DNA from: Chenopodium formosanum
Taxonomy: Eukaryota > Streptophyta > Magnoliopsida > Caryophyllales > Amaranthaceae
Reading direction: 5' to 3'
DNA: 64,000 nucleotides
Assembly: GCA_024500155.1 (NCBI GenBank)
Contig: CM044877.1
Location: forward strand, 75,162,001 to 75,226,000
In this document: in pieces, positions 23,293-33,988 of the stretch
Position numbering within the stretch: the first letter of the stretch is position 1
How the letters are laid out: every line of letters starts with the position of its first letter
Position numbers and translations under genes: made by a program
Notes under the pieces: model-generated
What the model saw: the letters and a program-made list of their open reading frames with translations, nothing else
What the model was told of the DNA's origin: nothing
Database searches by the model: none

Positions 23293-23549
23293 TATGCAAA
23301 ACCCAAGAACCTCTCATCTCTCAGCCTTACATCATACTCTCAATTATGTTTCTGTTACTGCTGTCAGGGAATCTTAATGAGGGCAGGTGATCTCATTACC
23401 CTATAGGCATTTTCAGACTCTGATTGGGTTTCATGTCCTAATTCTAGAAGATCTGTTACTAGAAATGTTCTTCAACTTGTTCAATCACCTATCAGCTGGA
23501 AATTTAAGAAGCAACCAATTGTTTCCAAGTCATCCTCAAAATCTGAACA
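23293..23549 (+). pseudogene. Copia-A RNase H remnant
   Basis: Continues the frame of the RT/RNase H linker (NPRTSHLSALHHTLNYV), then shows AFSDSDWVSCPNSRRSVT and SWKFKKQPIVSKSSSKSEHY, degenerate versions of the copia RNase H motifs. It ends abruptly at about 23549 where a repeat-rich fragment begins. A TAG at 23404 and frameshifts are present. Confidence 0.75.
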
Positions 23550-23765
23550 TTACTAAAATTCTGTTAAACTGTGATCGCCTCTAACGATTGCTAAAAATAG
23601 GAAAAACGGTTGCAAAAAATAATTGCGATCGTCAACGATCGTAACGGGTGGTCGTAATTCACGTGGTCGCAAAAAACGTTATTACGACTGGTTGACGGTC
23701 GCAATTTTAATTGCGACCGTTTTCATTATTTTCAACGACCGCAAGGAAAATGGTTGCAAATTTAT
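23550..23765. mobile_element. CACTA-like subterminal repeat fragment
   Basis: About 215 bp packed with GCGACCGT/ACGGTCGC and CGATCGT motifs in both orientations. This resembles the subterminal zones of CACTA elements but lacks a clear CACTA...TAGTG pair (left edge ATTACTAAAATT, right edge CTTGTTAG). It sits at the junction between Copia-A and Copia-B. The class is uncertain. Confidence 0.4.
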
Positions 23766-24375
23766 CTTGTTAGGAGTTTTAGGCAAGTTGGGTTATATTT
23801 TGTATTGTGTGTATATACGTGTTTAATATCAATACAAAGGTCAAGCCGTTTCCTCCACAATATTCTTGAGTTTAACATGATATCAAGCCTCTCTAATTTC
23901 TAGAGGATTTTACGATCTTGGTTCGTTCATCACAAATTTAATTTTAATTCCGCAAAGTCAGAATGAGACTAAGGCTTCATTGTTTTAATTTATTTTTTAA
24001 TCACACTAATTTCTGTTTTAAGGGGTGCTAAAACCTAATTTCGTGGGATTGGTTGGGTGTGCTAGGCGTTTTGGGTGCTCTGTGTGGAGTGATCATTGTG
24101 TGTTGCTTGTGTGGTGTTGTGGTGTTGCGTGTGTTGCGTCAGGTGCGGTGCTGCGTGAGTGGTGCTGCGAGGTGTAGTGTGTGATCTGTGTAGTTTCTGC
24201 GAGAGTGGTGCCTCTATTTCGTGTGGTGCTGCTGCTCTGTTTACTATTGTGTTTGTGTTGCGAGTGTGTGGCAGTGTGGTGTGGTGTGTGCTGCGTTCGT
24301 GTGTGGTTGTGTGGTGTGGTGTGTGTGGTGTGTTGCGTGTTGCGGTGCTAGTGCTCTCTGTTGCTTTTTTTTTTT

Positions 24376-25286
24376 ACAACTTGTTTGGATAAGAAGAAAT
24401 GGAGAGAAAGGAAGGGAGATTAAATCCATTGTTTGGATAACAAATAAAGGGATTGAGGGAAATGGAGGGGAAGGAAATGAAGGGAAATGGAGGGGAAGGA
24501 AATGAAGGGAAGAAAGACATATAATTAACATTCAACTGGAATACTGCATTCAACCTATTATATAATCTTTCTCCTCTTTTATTTTCTCTCTCCTCCTCCA
24601 TACTAGCATATTGTTCTCACGATTATTTTCCCCCAAATTCTAGGGTTTTTGCATTTTTAATTTATCTCTTTCAATCTCTTGAATTATCAAGGTAAGGCCA
24701 ATTAATTCACCAAGTTATTCTACTAAGCTTCTCACGAATTATATCCTCCAATTTCTAGGGATTTGCTGCTCTTCTTCATTGCTAATGTTTAATTGATTTT
24801 CAGTTCGTTTTTTTTTTTTTTCTTTTTTTTTTTATGTATTTCTTTGTTTTTTTTTTTTTTTTTTTTTTGGTTTGAAAATCAGTTTTGGAAAATTTGTTTG
24901 AAAATCAGTTTTGGAAAATATGTTTGAAAATCAATCTGATGTTTTAGATTAATTTACATAAGACTTTTTTTTTGGAAGAACATAGGATATTAAATTATTT
25001 GTTTGAGTTTTGCTTGATTTTAATGACGTTTATCAATATTTTTTTTAATCAAGTTTATATTATAATACAAATAACTACAATTTTTTCTGAAAAATTAGTA
25101 TAATATAATGTTGATTGTTAAATGCAAGCAACCCACAGATTAAGAAAAAAAAAATGGTGAATGTCCCTCCCTTTCCTCCCTTTTCTCCTTTATCCAAACA
25201 AGGAAGGTTCAATTTCTTCTTTCCTCCCCTCCCATCCCTACCCCTTCCCTTCCTTTCCTTCCTGCTAGTGTATCCAAACAAGCTGT
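24376..25286. mobile_element. non-autonomous TIR element in the Copia-B leader, 911 bp
   Basis: Terminal inverted repeats ACA(A/G)CTTGTTTGGATA at both ends. Subterminal zones are strongly strand-biased: GGGAAATGGAGGGGAAGG-type purines on the left (24400-24510) and the complementary CCCTTCC pyrimidines on the right (25165-25265). The interior has long T tracts. The target duplication is unclear, so the superfamily is unassigned. No coding capacity. Confidence 0.65.
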
Positions 25287-25899
25287 TAAGGTGCTGCTAT
25301 TGTGGTACGTTGTTGTTGCTGTCTTGTTGTTGCGAGGCAGTGGGTGTGTTCGTGTAGAGTGGTGGTGCCCGTTGGTTTGTTTAGTTGGTTTGAGGTGTGC
25401 TTGTGGTGTGGAGTGTGTAGTGCTCTTGTGTATGTGCTGCTGCCTCTGTTGGTTAGTTCAGTTTCTGTGGCTTTGTGCCCATTGTTTTTTTTTTTTTTTT
25501 TTTTTTTTTTGCTGCTGTGATCTTCATCCTTCAGGTTGGTGTTTGGTTTTTTTTAAGGACGAAGTTGCTAGTGCTATTTATTGAATTAAGGGGAATCTAA
25601 TTCTTTTGGTACGTGGATTAATTACCTCTTTATTCCTTATTGTTATCATTTCTTTAGTGGGTGCAAATTGGATTTCTTTTGCTCCTTCTTATTTGTGTAT
25701 TTTGGACTTCGTATTTGTCCATTATTTATCGGTTGGTTTCATAGCTCATATTTCCGTTTCTTATTGAGCTAGTTTGGTGATTTATTTGATTTTGGTGCTC
25801 GTGGTTTCATAGCTTATATTTCCGTTTCGTTCTTATCGTTTAAGTTAGTTTGTTGATTGAGCTAGATTTATGTTCTCTTTCAATGAGGGTTCAATCTAA

Positions 25900-27208
25900 C
25901 CGTACATTTGAGCGTATTAGTGACGTCGATCGTAGGAGTGTTCCTACTATCACCGATGCGCAATGGAAAGATCTTCTATCTGTCGTTTAGTGCTCGAGGT
26001 CTTTGTCTATTCGCACTTATAATTCTGTCGATTGGCTCATTGATACTAGAGCTTCAAATCATATGTCTGGTAATATTGACTTATTTACCAGTTTATCTGA
26101 TATTTCGTCTCTTGTTGGTTTGCCAAATGGGAAGAGCACCACTGCTACTAAAGAAGGGAGATTTATTCTGTCTAATAGTTTAACTCTTGATAACGTTCTT
26201 TATGTTCCTGCTCATAAATGCAACTTGTTGTTAGAAAAATAGTCTTATTTTGTTATGTTCACTGACAAGCTATGCATTATTCAGGACCGCATACAGTTTG
26301 AGGAACCTGATTGGAGCGGGGGAGCAGTGTGATAGGGTCTATATTTTCCGTCTAGTTCGTGCTCAGAATCCTCAGGCAAATAAAGTGGTTATTTCAGATG
26401 CAAGTTTGTTATGGCACAAATGTCTTGATCATCCGTCGATGCAAGTGGTTTGTTCTCTTCCGAGAGTTTCTCATAGTACTCATGGTCATAGTAGTTCTTC
26501 TAGTTGTTCGTTTGATTGTGATATTTATTTTATGGGGGAAAGCAACATCGCAACTCTTTTCCATTGAGTACGAAAAGAGCATCTGGTATATTTGATTTGA
26601 TTCATTGTGATATTTGGGGTCCAAATAAGATTTTGTCTAGTTGTGATGCTCGGTATTTTCTTACCATTGTTGATGATTTTTCACGTTCTACTTGGGTGTT
26701 CTTAATGGTTGGTAAATATGAAGCTTCTTAGTTGGTTCGTGAGTTTTGTGCTATGGCTAAGACTCAATTTGGCCGTAAGGTCAAGGTTGTTCGTAGTGAT
26801 AAGGGTCAGGATTTTCCCAGTTTGGGTTATTTCTTTGCTAAGAAAGGCATTCTGCATCAAACGTCGTGGGTTGATACGACTCAACAGAATGGTAGAGTTG
26901 AGTGTAAATATCGTCACATTTTAAATTTGGCACGAGCTCTTCGATTTCAGGCAAAGTTGCCCAAGTATGAGTGTGTTATGACTGCAGTATATCTCATTAG
27001 TCGCACACCGACTCCGGTTTTGAAAGGTAAAACTCCCCATGAGCTTTTAATTGGTCAGTCACCTTCATATGATAGTTTGCGAGTTTTTGGTTGTCGTGCT
27101 TATGCTGCAAATCGTCCTGGATTAAAGATAAGTTTGATTCTCGTTCTCGAAAATGTATTTTTGATGGTTATCCTCACGGAAAGAAGGGTTGGCGTCTTTA
27201 TGATTTAG
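25900..27208 (+). pseudogene. Copia-B protease and integrase remnants
   Basis: Protease WLIDTRASNHMSG (the usual D-S/T-G-A now DTRAS) near 26035, then GLPNGKSTTATKEG, LDNVLYVPAHKCNLL and LLWHKCLDHPS (zinc region, decayed). After a frameshift come FDLIHCDIWGPN (first catalytic Asp), LTIVDDFSRSTWVFL, VRSDKGQDF (second Asp) and QNGRVECKYRHILNLARAL (Glu region with E-R/C-K changes), FGCRAYAANRPG. Stops at 25988, 26241 and 26728 are present. Not functional. Confidence 0.78.
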
Positions 27209-27210
27209 CG

Positions 27211-27655
27211 ACGAATTAGATCAAAATCTCGTACAATGCACGGTTGTTAAATATTTTTAACAATAATATTACAAAATACTACATAAAGTATATAAAATAT
27301 ATTTAGAAATAATTCATTTGAATATATATGATGTGGAATATGATTGTCAATATGAAAAGAAAATGACACTGATCACACATTCACATTGGCCAGACTTAAG
27401 ACAAAGATCCATGGTTTCCATTACTGTACCCATTTCACATTGATCAACATCAAAATTACTCGAAAAGAAAAAAAAAACAGCAAAATCAACCAATTTATCT
27501 TACCCTAAACAAATAAATAACTCATCAAAATGCTCAATGTAAAAAATGAAAATACCCATCAACAAATCACTGCCAAAAACCAAAATTCAATAACAACCCA
27601 GAATTTAAACAAACAATTTAGAAAGAAAACAAGAAAGAATTTGAAGGAAGAATAC
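27211..27655. other. AT-rich non-coding stretch left of the OPA3-like exon
   Basis: Read on the minus strand this would be the first intron of the OPA3-like gene. It shows no exon: nothing resembling the OPA3 continuation (NHRFT..., IYGHATD) is seen. A CGTACAATGCACGG motif at 27229-27242 marks the edge with Copia-B. Confidence 0.5.
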
Positions 27656-27784
27656 CTGAGCAAGACTAATGATTAATTCACGAAATTTAGGGTGTAACCC
27701 AGCTTGTTGTTTGAGACGAGTTGCAATTGGTTTACTGAGAGTTCTCAATGCGAGTGTCCCAATCTTAATTACAGGAAAAACCAT
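27656..27784 (-). CDS. OPA3-like protein, first exon only
   Basis: From the ATG at 27784 the product reads MVFPVIKIGTLALRTLSKPI, then ATRLKQQAGLHPKFRELII and SLAQ. This is the conserved N-terminus of plant OPA3-like (optic atrophy 3) proteins, a small mitochondrial family. I prefer this ATG over the one at 27811 because family members begin with MV-P-V/I-K. The exon ends CTCAG^GTATTC, a canonical donor after LAQ, the family's usual first splice position. Downstream exons (leftward) are not found in the 27.6 kb available: Copia-B starts 440 bases away. It is either the first exon of a gene with a giant retroelement-filled intron or an orphaned exon. 43 codons, no stops or frameshifts. Confidence 0.75.
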
Positions 27785-28277
27785 TGCTTTACTATTCCTA
27801 AATCTGTTCATACAGATTTCTGGGTAATTTCAGAAAGGTAAGTTCAAGTCTACCAGGTGTTTGATGTTTTGCTTGAGAGAGAAAGAGCATAATAAGAATG
27901 ACATGAAACGAGAATTGTGTGTTTTTAGTGAAATTTTTGCAATGAACTACATTTTACATTTTTTCGCGCTATTAAGAAGGGAAGTTGCGAAGATGGTCAA
28001 AGGAGAGAGAGGGAGTTGGAAGTAGGGAGGTTTGACATTTTAATTTGGGGTTTTGACTTTTGATCCAAGGCTAACTTTTGACTAATAAAACTCATAAAGT
28101 TAAAAGTCTTACTTTAAAAACATTGTCTTCCTCTATTGAAAAATTCACATCCAAAAAAAATGATTCACATTTAAAGAAGGTGAATATACGAGTAACAAAC
28201 ATATAACAGAACGATTTAAAAACTGTTTTTGAAAACTAAGGTAAAAGAACGATTGAAAATCTATCTTAGAAAACTAA
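27785..28277 (-). promoter_or_regulatory. presumed 5' flank of the OPA3-like exon
   Basis: On the minus strand, sequence upstream of the ATG includes a purine/pyrimidine-biased leader (GAGAGAGAAAGAG complement at 27869-27884) and AT-rich DNA. No clear TATA box stands out. The assignment is positional only. Confidence 0.35.
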
Positions 28278-28414
28278 GGCCTTATTCTGTAGAGCTGTTC
28301 TGTTTAACCCTGTTGAACTTTGCTCAGTTCCGCCCTGCTGATTGAAATATAAACTAGTATGCTCTGAACCTGCCCTGCTTTGTTAAAATCTACTATGTTT
28401 AAAAGAACCGGACC
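28278..28414. mobile_element. Tourist-like MITE (CTCTG family), TSD TAA
   Basis: GGCCTTATTCTG...GAACCGGACC flanked by TAA (28275-28277, 28415-28417). The interior carries degenerate CTCTG/CCCTGC pentamers, as in the copies at 52310, 53038 and 53662. Confidence 0.65.
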
Positions 28415-29073
28415 TAAGAGTACAAAACTTTCATCAACGAGGGTAGAAAATTGCACTCATTAAATCGAAATTCGATTTAATTCAAATCAAATTACTAATT
28501 AAATCAGATTTTTTTTTTTTTTAGAAATAAGGAGTGAATTAAATTGTATTTAGATTGGATTGGATTAAAGTGATTTTGAAAGGTTGCGCTTAGACACCCT
28601 CGAGGTTAACTTGTTACGTGTATTTGTGTGTAGACAATCCAATCAAACAAGACAAAATTATATTGACACCTTCTTCACAGTTCAAGATCAAGATCAAAAT
28701 CAACTTACGGAGTAACAAGGATAGATTCAATTAAATTATATTTAGATTGGATTGGATTAAAGTGATTTTAATCAAGTTGGATCGCTCTCGATCTCCAGCC
28801 AACATGGCAACATCCCAAGGTATTGGACAAAATTGATGAATGATGAGTAAGCAACAATCATTGCTTGTAATTTTGTGAATGTGACAAATAAAGTGAGGTC
28901 ACCAAATAAGTCAATTGCTTCAAACTTAGGAAACTTGCTAGAGTAGCTAGTTATAGCTTATCAAACTCGTGTTATCAAAACTCAAAGGCAAAGCAATTCC
29001 ATTTTAAGTTGTATATTCTTGCATTACATTACATTACATTAATTTGTATTCCAAAAAATAGAAAAGAATAATA
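28415..29073. other. intergenic, 5' flank of the DUF599 gene
   Basis: No coding motif. A near-identical 40-bp direct repeat (AATTAAATTGTATTTAGATTG... then GGATTAAAGTGATTTT) occurs at 28533-28575 and 28727-28770. ATTACATTACATTA simple repeats lie at 29024-29040 just before the start codon. The DUF599 promoter should lie here, but no convincing TATA box was identified. Confidence 0.6.
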
Positions 29074-30319
29074 ATGGGTTTCCAAAAGGAATATCTTGAT
29101 TTAGTTCTTGTACCCTTTGGAATTACATTCATGTTTGTTTATCATATTGCCTTACTCTATAGATACTTGAATCATCCAGAAACTACTGTTGTGGGCTTTG
29201 AGAATCATAACAAGAGAGCTTGGGTTGAAAGAGTTATGGAGGTATGTAATTAAGTCTCTCTAAACTTTCATTATTTTTATTTAATTGTATTACTTGTGTT
29301 GTGATATGGTGGTCCATAATTAGTTGTATATGGATATTGCATAACTAGTGTGACATTTAATTTTGCGTTAATTTATGTAGATGTCAACTAGTTTAGTTGG
29401 TTAAAGTATTGTAAATGAGATCTGATCTTAGATTTGAAATCAAATTTTGTCTACATCATTTGTCTTTTGTGGCTCTCTTTACACTAAAAAAAATAGTATT
29501 TTATGTATTATTGTACTAAGAAGGAGCAGAGTGCATGGATGATCTATCAATTTCTCGTCTTTACAAGCAACAAGCTTTTAGTATGGTATAAATGTGAATT
29601 TGAACTCTCAATGTATAGCTCAAATTTAGGTTGAACCACAACTCGTTCTTGTTCGTTTGGTTAAATTAATAGTGAGTCCAATCCTTTGAACAAATCTTGA
29701 AAGTAAAATTGTTGGGTAAATGAGCATGAAAACTAACAATAATTAGCATGTATATCCTGTGCAGCTTGATGATTTGAGTAGCATGGAGCTACCCTTATCA
29801 GCATTATCCTCAAATACATCAGCAGCAACATATCTAGCCTCAATCTCCTTAGGCTTGAGCTCCTTGATTGGTGCATGGATTGCAAGCAACAACAAGGTTT
29901 TCGAAAGCGAAATTATATATGGTGATAGAACTCCAACAACCATGATGTTGAAGTACATAAGCCTTCTTATTTGCTTCTTCTTGGCCTTTTTTTGTTTTGT
30001 GCAAGCAACAAGATATTTCATCAATGCAACTTATCTCATAAGTATGCCAAATAGTAACACACCTATTTACTATGTTGAAGTTGCTATTATTAGGGGTGGT
30101 GAATTTTGGCAACTTGGACTTAGAGCTCTTTATTTTGCCCTCAATTTGTTGCTTTGGTTCTTTGGACCTATCCCTATGTTTGTTTCTTCGGTTTTTATGG
30201 TTGTACTCTTGCATTATCTTGACTTGAATTCGACCCCATTGCATCAATTTCAAGCTTCGTCGAAACAAAGAGGTCAGAGATCAATTAATACTATGGTAGC
30301 AGGTAGCTACAACCGTTGA
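29074..30319 (+). CDS. DUF599 family membrane protein (two exons)
   Basis: Exon 1 is 29074-29241 (56 codons, starting MGFQKEYLDLVLVPFGITF; donor GAG^GTATGT). Exon 2 is 29765-30319 (acceptor TGTGCAG^CTTGAT) and ends TGA. The junction is phase 0 and the protein is 240 residues, within the usual DUF599 range. Hydrophobic segments: residues about 10-30, a second in LASISLGLSSLIGAWIA, a third in YISLLICFFLAFFCFVQATRYF, and a long C-terminal one (LGLRALYFALNLLLWFFGPIPMFV). Family signatures seen are the N-terminal YHxxLxYRY-like motif with NKRAWVERVM, LKYISLL...FF...RYF, and LGxRALYF-xx-LLLWFFGPIPM. The molecular function of DUF599 proteins is not established. There are no stops or frameshifts, so this is probably a working gene. 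A possible poly-A signal AATAAA lies at 30572. Confidence 0.9.
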
Positions 30320-32323
30320 ACCTAATGTATAATACTGTGATAATTAAAATGATTAAGAAATTTAGTTTGCCATGGCTAATTGTGAATTGTGATGTTACTT
30401 CCGTGTTACCACTTGATTCCCAACATTCCTTGATTACAACTCTGTATATACGAGTCCAAAAGTTTAAAAACACTTTTTAATTGGGATGAGACATTGAAAT
30501 ACAATGGTTGGATAAAGTTAATAACCAATTCAACAATTTAAATTTGTATCATATTTGTAATTTGATCATGCAATAAAGTGATTGGTTGGTACTAATTAAA
30601 TATTGAAATGGAGGGAAGAATAGTATGCCCAATATTGTAAAAATCTAATTTCCTTCCTTTTGCTTCAAGCAACATATATAGTGTGTCTTGAATTATTTAA
30701 TTATACTACTTCAGTTTATTTTTATTTTTTTACTTTCTCCAGTTTTATTTTACTCGACCTATTTTTTCTTTTACTTTATTTACAATCACTATTGACTATC
30801 TTTTGTGATTCATACACAAGAAAAACATAATAATAGTCATGTAGAATTTTGTTTGAATCTTTTCAATAAAATTTATTATAAAATCTATTTGTTACAGAGT
30901 AGGAATTAAAGATATTAGTAGTTCCAATACATTAGCCAACATGATAAATGAAGCGGGTTAAATAAAGAAAAGAACCAAGGAAGTTTATGAAACTGATGAT
31001 TGGGATTGAATAGGACATATGGTTTTCAGTCACCACATTTTACTGGGTTTTGTAGGCCCATTCACCTAATTAAGGCCCAAAGTGATAAGTTTAAATCTGG
31101 CCTGGGCTTAACATATGTTTATTGGGCCTGCCGGCCTGTAGCCTGTTTCTTTGTAGTTCTCTTAGTTGTAACTTGTACGTGACCAAATTAACTTGTTTTT
31201 ATACTCAAAATATTTGAAATTGAAATGCACATAATTTACTCTAATCAACATTGACATAATATGAAATTGAATCGACTTAAATATTGATATGAATTACTTT
31301 GTATTTCTATCATTCCTTCCTAAAAATCTAAAATTAAACACAATCGCTTGATTTTGGTAATGTCTCCATACCTTCTACGCTAACTATACAACTTAATTAG
31401 CATCCTTACCAAACCATGAACCGAATTACAATAACCCAAAACTTAATGAACAACCTCATCGACTCATAAACAACGGTATATGCTACTCATTAAGTATAAA
31501 AAAAACAACAGTTATTCCGATCCTATCAATAACTCCATATATGAATCGTCAATAACCTTCATATTAGACTATTAGCAACCTTATTTTTTGTACAGTCGAT
31601 AACCCCTACGATAGCTTTATACGTGCACTGTCAATACTCACAATGTCATTGAATCGAATATATCAGAACCCGTACTAGTGTACAACTAATGATATAACAC
31701 ATCACATACAAATTGGTGAAAGATAAACACAACTACAACTACAACTACAACTACTATATGGGTCAAAAGATTAGAAAAAGATGAAATTCACAAATAGTAG
31801 TAAAACAGCATAATAATGGCCCACACAATGTAACATCAAAATGAAAGGGGATCCATCCTTTGCCTGTGACACCAGACCCATTTAGTAGTGTAGTGTTTGT
31901 GGGGCTTTGGTCTTTCTTGTTTCATTGTTACCCTCACAATTTTCTACTCTCCACCTTTTTTATATTTTTATTTTTTTTCTAAATAATAATATCGCCAATT
32001 TTAATACTCTATTTGTCTCTTAATATAAAGACTCTTTTGATTTTTGTGCAGGAATTAAGAAAATTATAATTTTTTAAAAACTAGTGATTAAAAGTTTATA
32101 TGTGCATGTGGGGTTAGAGAGAGAAAATGTTGGAAATTGATCTAAAAAAATGACAACTTATAAAAAAGAGGATAATAATGTCAAAATATACAACTTTAAA
32201 TACAAAAGGCATTGTATTTTAGGCTTTGTATTAGAGGGCGAAGAGAGTACATAGCTGGCCACATGCTATGACCACTGACCGGCCTTAATGGGACTACTTC
32301 ATTAGTGTTGTAGGAGTTACTTC
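30320..32323. other. intergenic, no gene seen
   Basis: AT-rich DNA downstream of the DUF599 gene. It holds an AATAAA at 30572, GGCCCAA/GGGCC-rich motifs at 31050-31140, and an (ACAACT)n run at 31728-31754. I see no exon, RNA gene or bounded transposon. Confidence 0.6.
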
Positions 32324-32517
32324 GGGCCTGTTCTCATACGTTGAAGTTCAGTTCAGCTCCTAATTTCCTTCTCTTATAAAATATTCATTTCAGTTCAGTT
32401 CAGCTCCTAATTTCCTTCTCTTATAAAATATTCATTTCAGTTCAGTTCAGTTCAGTTCATCTCAGCTCAGTTCAGTTTAGTTTAGTTCAGTTCAGTTCAG
32501 CCAATGGACACAGGCCC
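32324..32517. mobile_element. Tourist-like MITE, TTCAG family, TSD TTC
   Basis: Perfect 8-bp ends GGGCCTGT...ACAGGCCC with TTC duplicated on both sides. The interior is mostly (CAGTT)n pentamers plus two copies of CTAATTTCCTTCTCTTATAA. Confidence 0.85.
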
Positions 32518-32565
32518 TTCGTTAGTATTATATGGATTGTTTATCAATATTACAGGGATTTCTTA

Positions 32566-32707
32566 GGGCCTGTTCTCATATGTTGAAATTCAGTTCAGTT
32601 CAGTTCAGCTCATTTCATTTCAGTTCAGTTTAGCTTCTAATTTCCTTCTCTTATAAAATATTCAGTTCTGTTCAGCTCGGTTCAGTTCAGTCAATCAGAA
32701 CATGCCC
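32566..32707. mobile_element. Tourist-like MITE, TTCAG family, TSD TTA
   Basis: GGGCCTGTTCTCATA...GAACATGCCC flanked by TTA (32563-32565, 32708-32710), with the same pentamer interior and TTCCTTCTCTTATAAAATATTCA core. Confidence 0.85.
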
Positions 32708-32801
32708 TTAGTCAGTGTTATAAGAGTTGTTTTGTTCTTTTACAAGCGACTATATAATATTTCCGGCCGCACACAAAAATAATAATTATAATAATATAAT
32801 A

Positions 32802-33115
32802 ATTCCGTCGTTTTTAAATACTTGCTACACTTTTCATTTTTCGTCGTTTTTAAATTCTTGTTTCATTTCCTTAGTTGGAAACTTTTATAAAATCTTTTAA
32901 ATTCACTTCTCTCACCTATTCGACCCAACATAATTCATATTTTATTAATTTTAAATTCTCTCTCCTCCAATTCTATCTACTAGTATTACTTTTGTTTTTT
33001 CACAATTTTTTATTCTTCCACCTATTCTAATACCTTCATATTTTATTACTTTTTTCAATTTCTCCAAAAACTCCACCCATGAAAAAATAGAGTATGTATT
33101 TAAAAACGGAGGGAG
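32802..33115. mobile_element. Stowaway-like MITE
   Basis: The right end ACGGAGGGAG is followed by TA, and the left end TTCCGTCGTTTTTAAATAC is its decayed inverted copy (CTCCCTCCGTTTTTAAATAC expected). The left 70 bp contain a partial tandem duplication of CGTCGTTTTTAAAT. Flanking TA fits the Tc1/mariner target. Confidence 0.65.
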
Positions 33116-33764
33116 TAATAAATATTCCATATTAATAATGGTTAATTAGGAGAATCAAGAACCGTTGGATTAAAAATGAAGGGTCACAAAATGAACGGTT
33201 GGATAGGTCTTTTTACTTTTGTTATTAATAGAACACATTGAGTAGCCGACAGGTTCTGCAAACCAGCATGACAACGATTGGTCTAGTTCTTTTTGGCAAG
33301 GGAAGGTCTTTGATGGTGAGCCTTTTTCTTTGTATTTTTGAGAGTATGGGGTCCAGCCTGTCCTCCATACATATCTTGCCACGTGTTCTTTTAACATGTT
33401 GGGGATAAGAGGTTTTTTCTTTTTTCTTAAATTTTGGGTGTGTGATTTAAAAGGGGACAATAGTTTTCAATGCTTGGGTTTTCATTCAATTAATTGACTA
33501 TAGGTGGTGCAATTTGCCTCTCCCATCAATCTTTTTTGTCGATTTTTTCTCTGTTTTTAAAACATTGTCTCAATTAGTTTATGAATAGGTGAATTCGGGT
33601 CAATAGCAAATCGAGTTTATACATAATCACATATAATAATTCATATTATTAAGTTAATAATGTGGGTTACAGGTCGATATTGAATGGACCCACAATTTAA
33701 GAAAAATATTAGAGAGGGTCAAAATTAAGATCAATATTAGAGAAGAGGGTCAAATTTCGTATTG

Positions 33765-33886
33765 ATGTATAAATATTTTATAAGAGAAGGAAATTAGAAG
33801 CTGAACTAAACTAAACTGAATTGAACTTATTAGAGCTGAACTGAACTGAACTGAACTGAACTGTAAATAATCATATCAGAACAGGC
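33765..33886. mobile_element. truncated TTCAG-family MITE
   Basis: ATATTTTATAAGAGAAGGAA core, GAACT/CTGAA pentamers and the right end CAGAACAGGCC are present. The left terminus is missing. Confidence 0.6.
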
Positions 33887-33988
33887 CATGTGTTTACATA
33901 AAATCTTTTATACTTCATATTTGCTAAGCCTAAGAACATGAGGATATTTACGATTCAAAATAAATTTTGGAGACTAAAAGAAAATTAA

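Larger units (their letters stand above)
6552..23549 (+). mobile_element. Copia-A: old Ty1/copia element fragmented by four insertions
   Basis: Four co-linear blocks of one copia polyprotein read in order gag zinc knuckle, protease, GAG-pre-integrase (6552-7606), integrase (9423-10187), post-integrase/RT remnant (21892-22991) and RNase H (23293-23549). Each break coincides with an independently defined insertion with its own target duplication. Codon order is restored across three of them (LGHM|PFSQ, YKV|LHLSDN, QFMQ|NPRTS). Frameshifts, stops and a deletion of most of RT show that it is dead. Its LTRs are not identifiable: the 5' side lies beyond the hAT and the 3' side is lost at the junction near 23550. 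Confidence 0.85.
23766..27215 (+). mobile_element. Copia-B: degraded Ty1/copia, gag missing, truncated after integrase
   Basis: Starts with the 3' part of an LTR ending ...GAGTTTAACA (23875), followed by TGATATCAAGCC. This differs by a few transitions from the plant copia primer-binding site TGGTATCAGAGCC. A long T/G-rich leader carries a TIR element (24376-25286). Protease and integrase fragments lie at 25990-27208. No gag, RT or RNase H is present, and no right LTR: the coding match ends near 27208-27215 where AT-rich sequence begins. Confidence 0.7.

Noticed and set aside
24159..24505. Cys/Val-rich frames near Copia-B
   Set aside because: They arise from GTGTGGTGTG-type low-complexity leader sequence. 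No domain, and inside a dead element.
27225..27245. Possible Helitron end (CGTACAATGCACGG motif)
   Set aside because: The motif resembles ends seen in some plant Helitrons, but no opposite terminus, CTRR hairpin or insertion between A and T could be shown.
33170..33460. 96-residue minus-strand frame
   Set aside because: No recognisable domain or splice context, and AT-rich intergenic surroundings.
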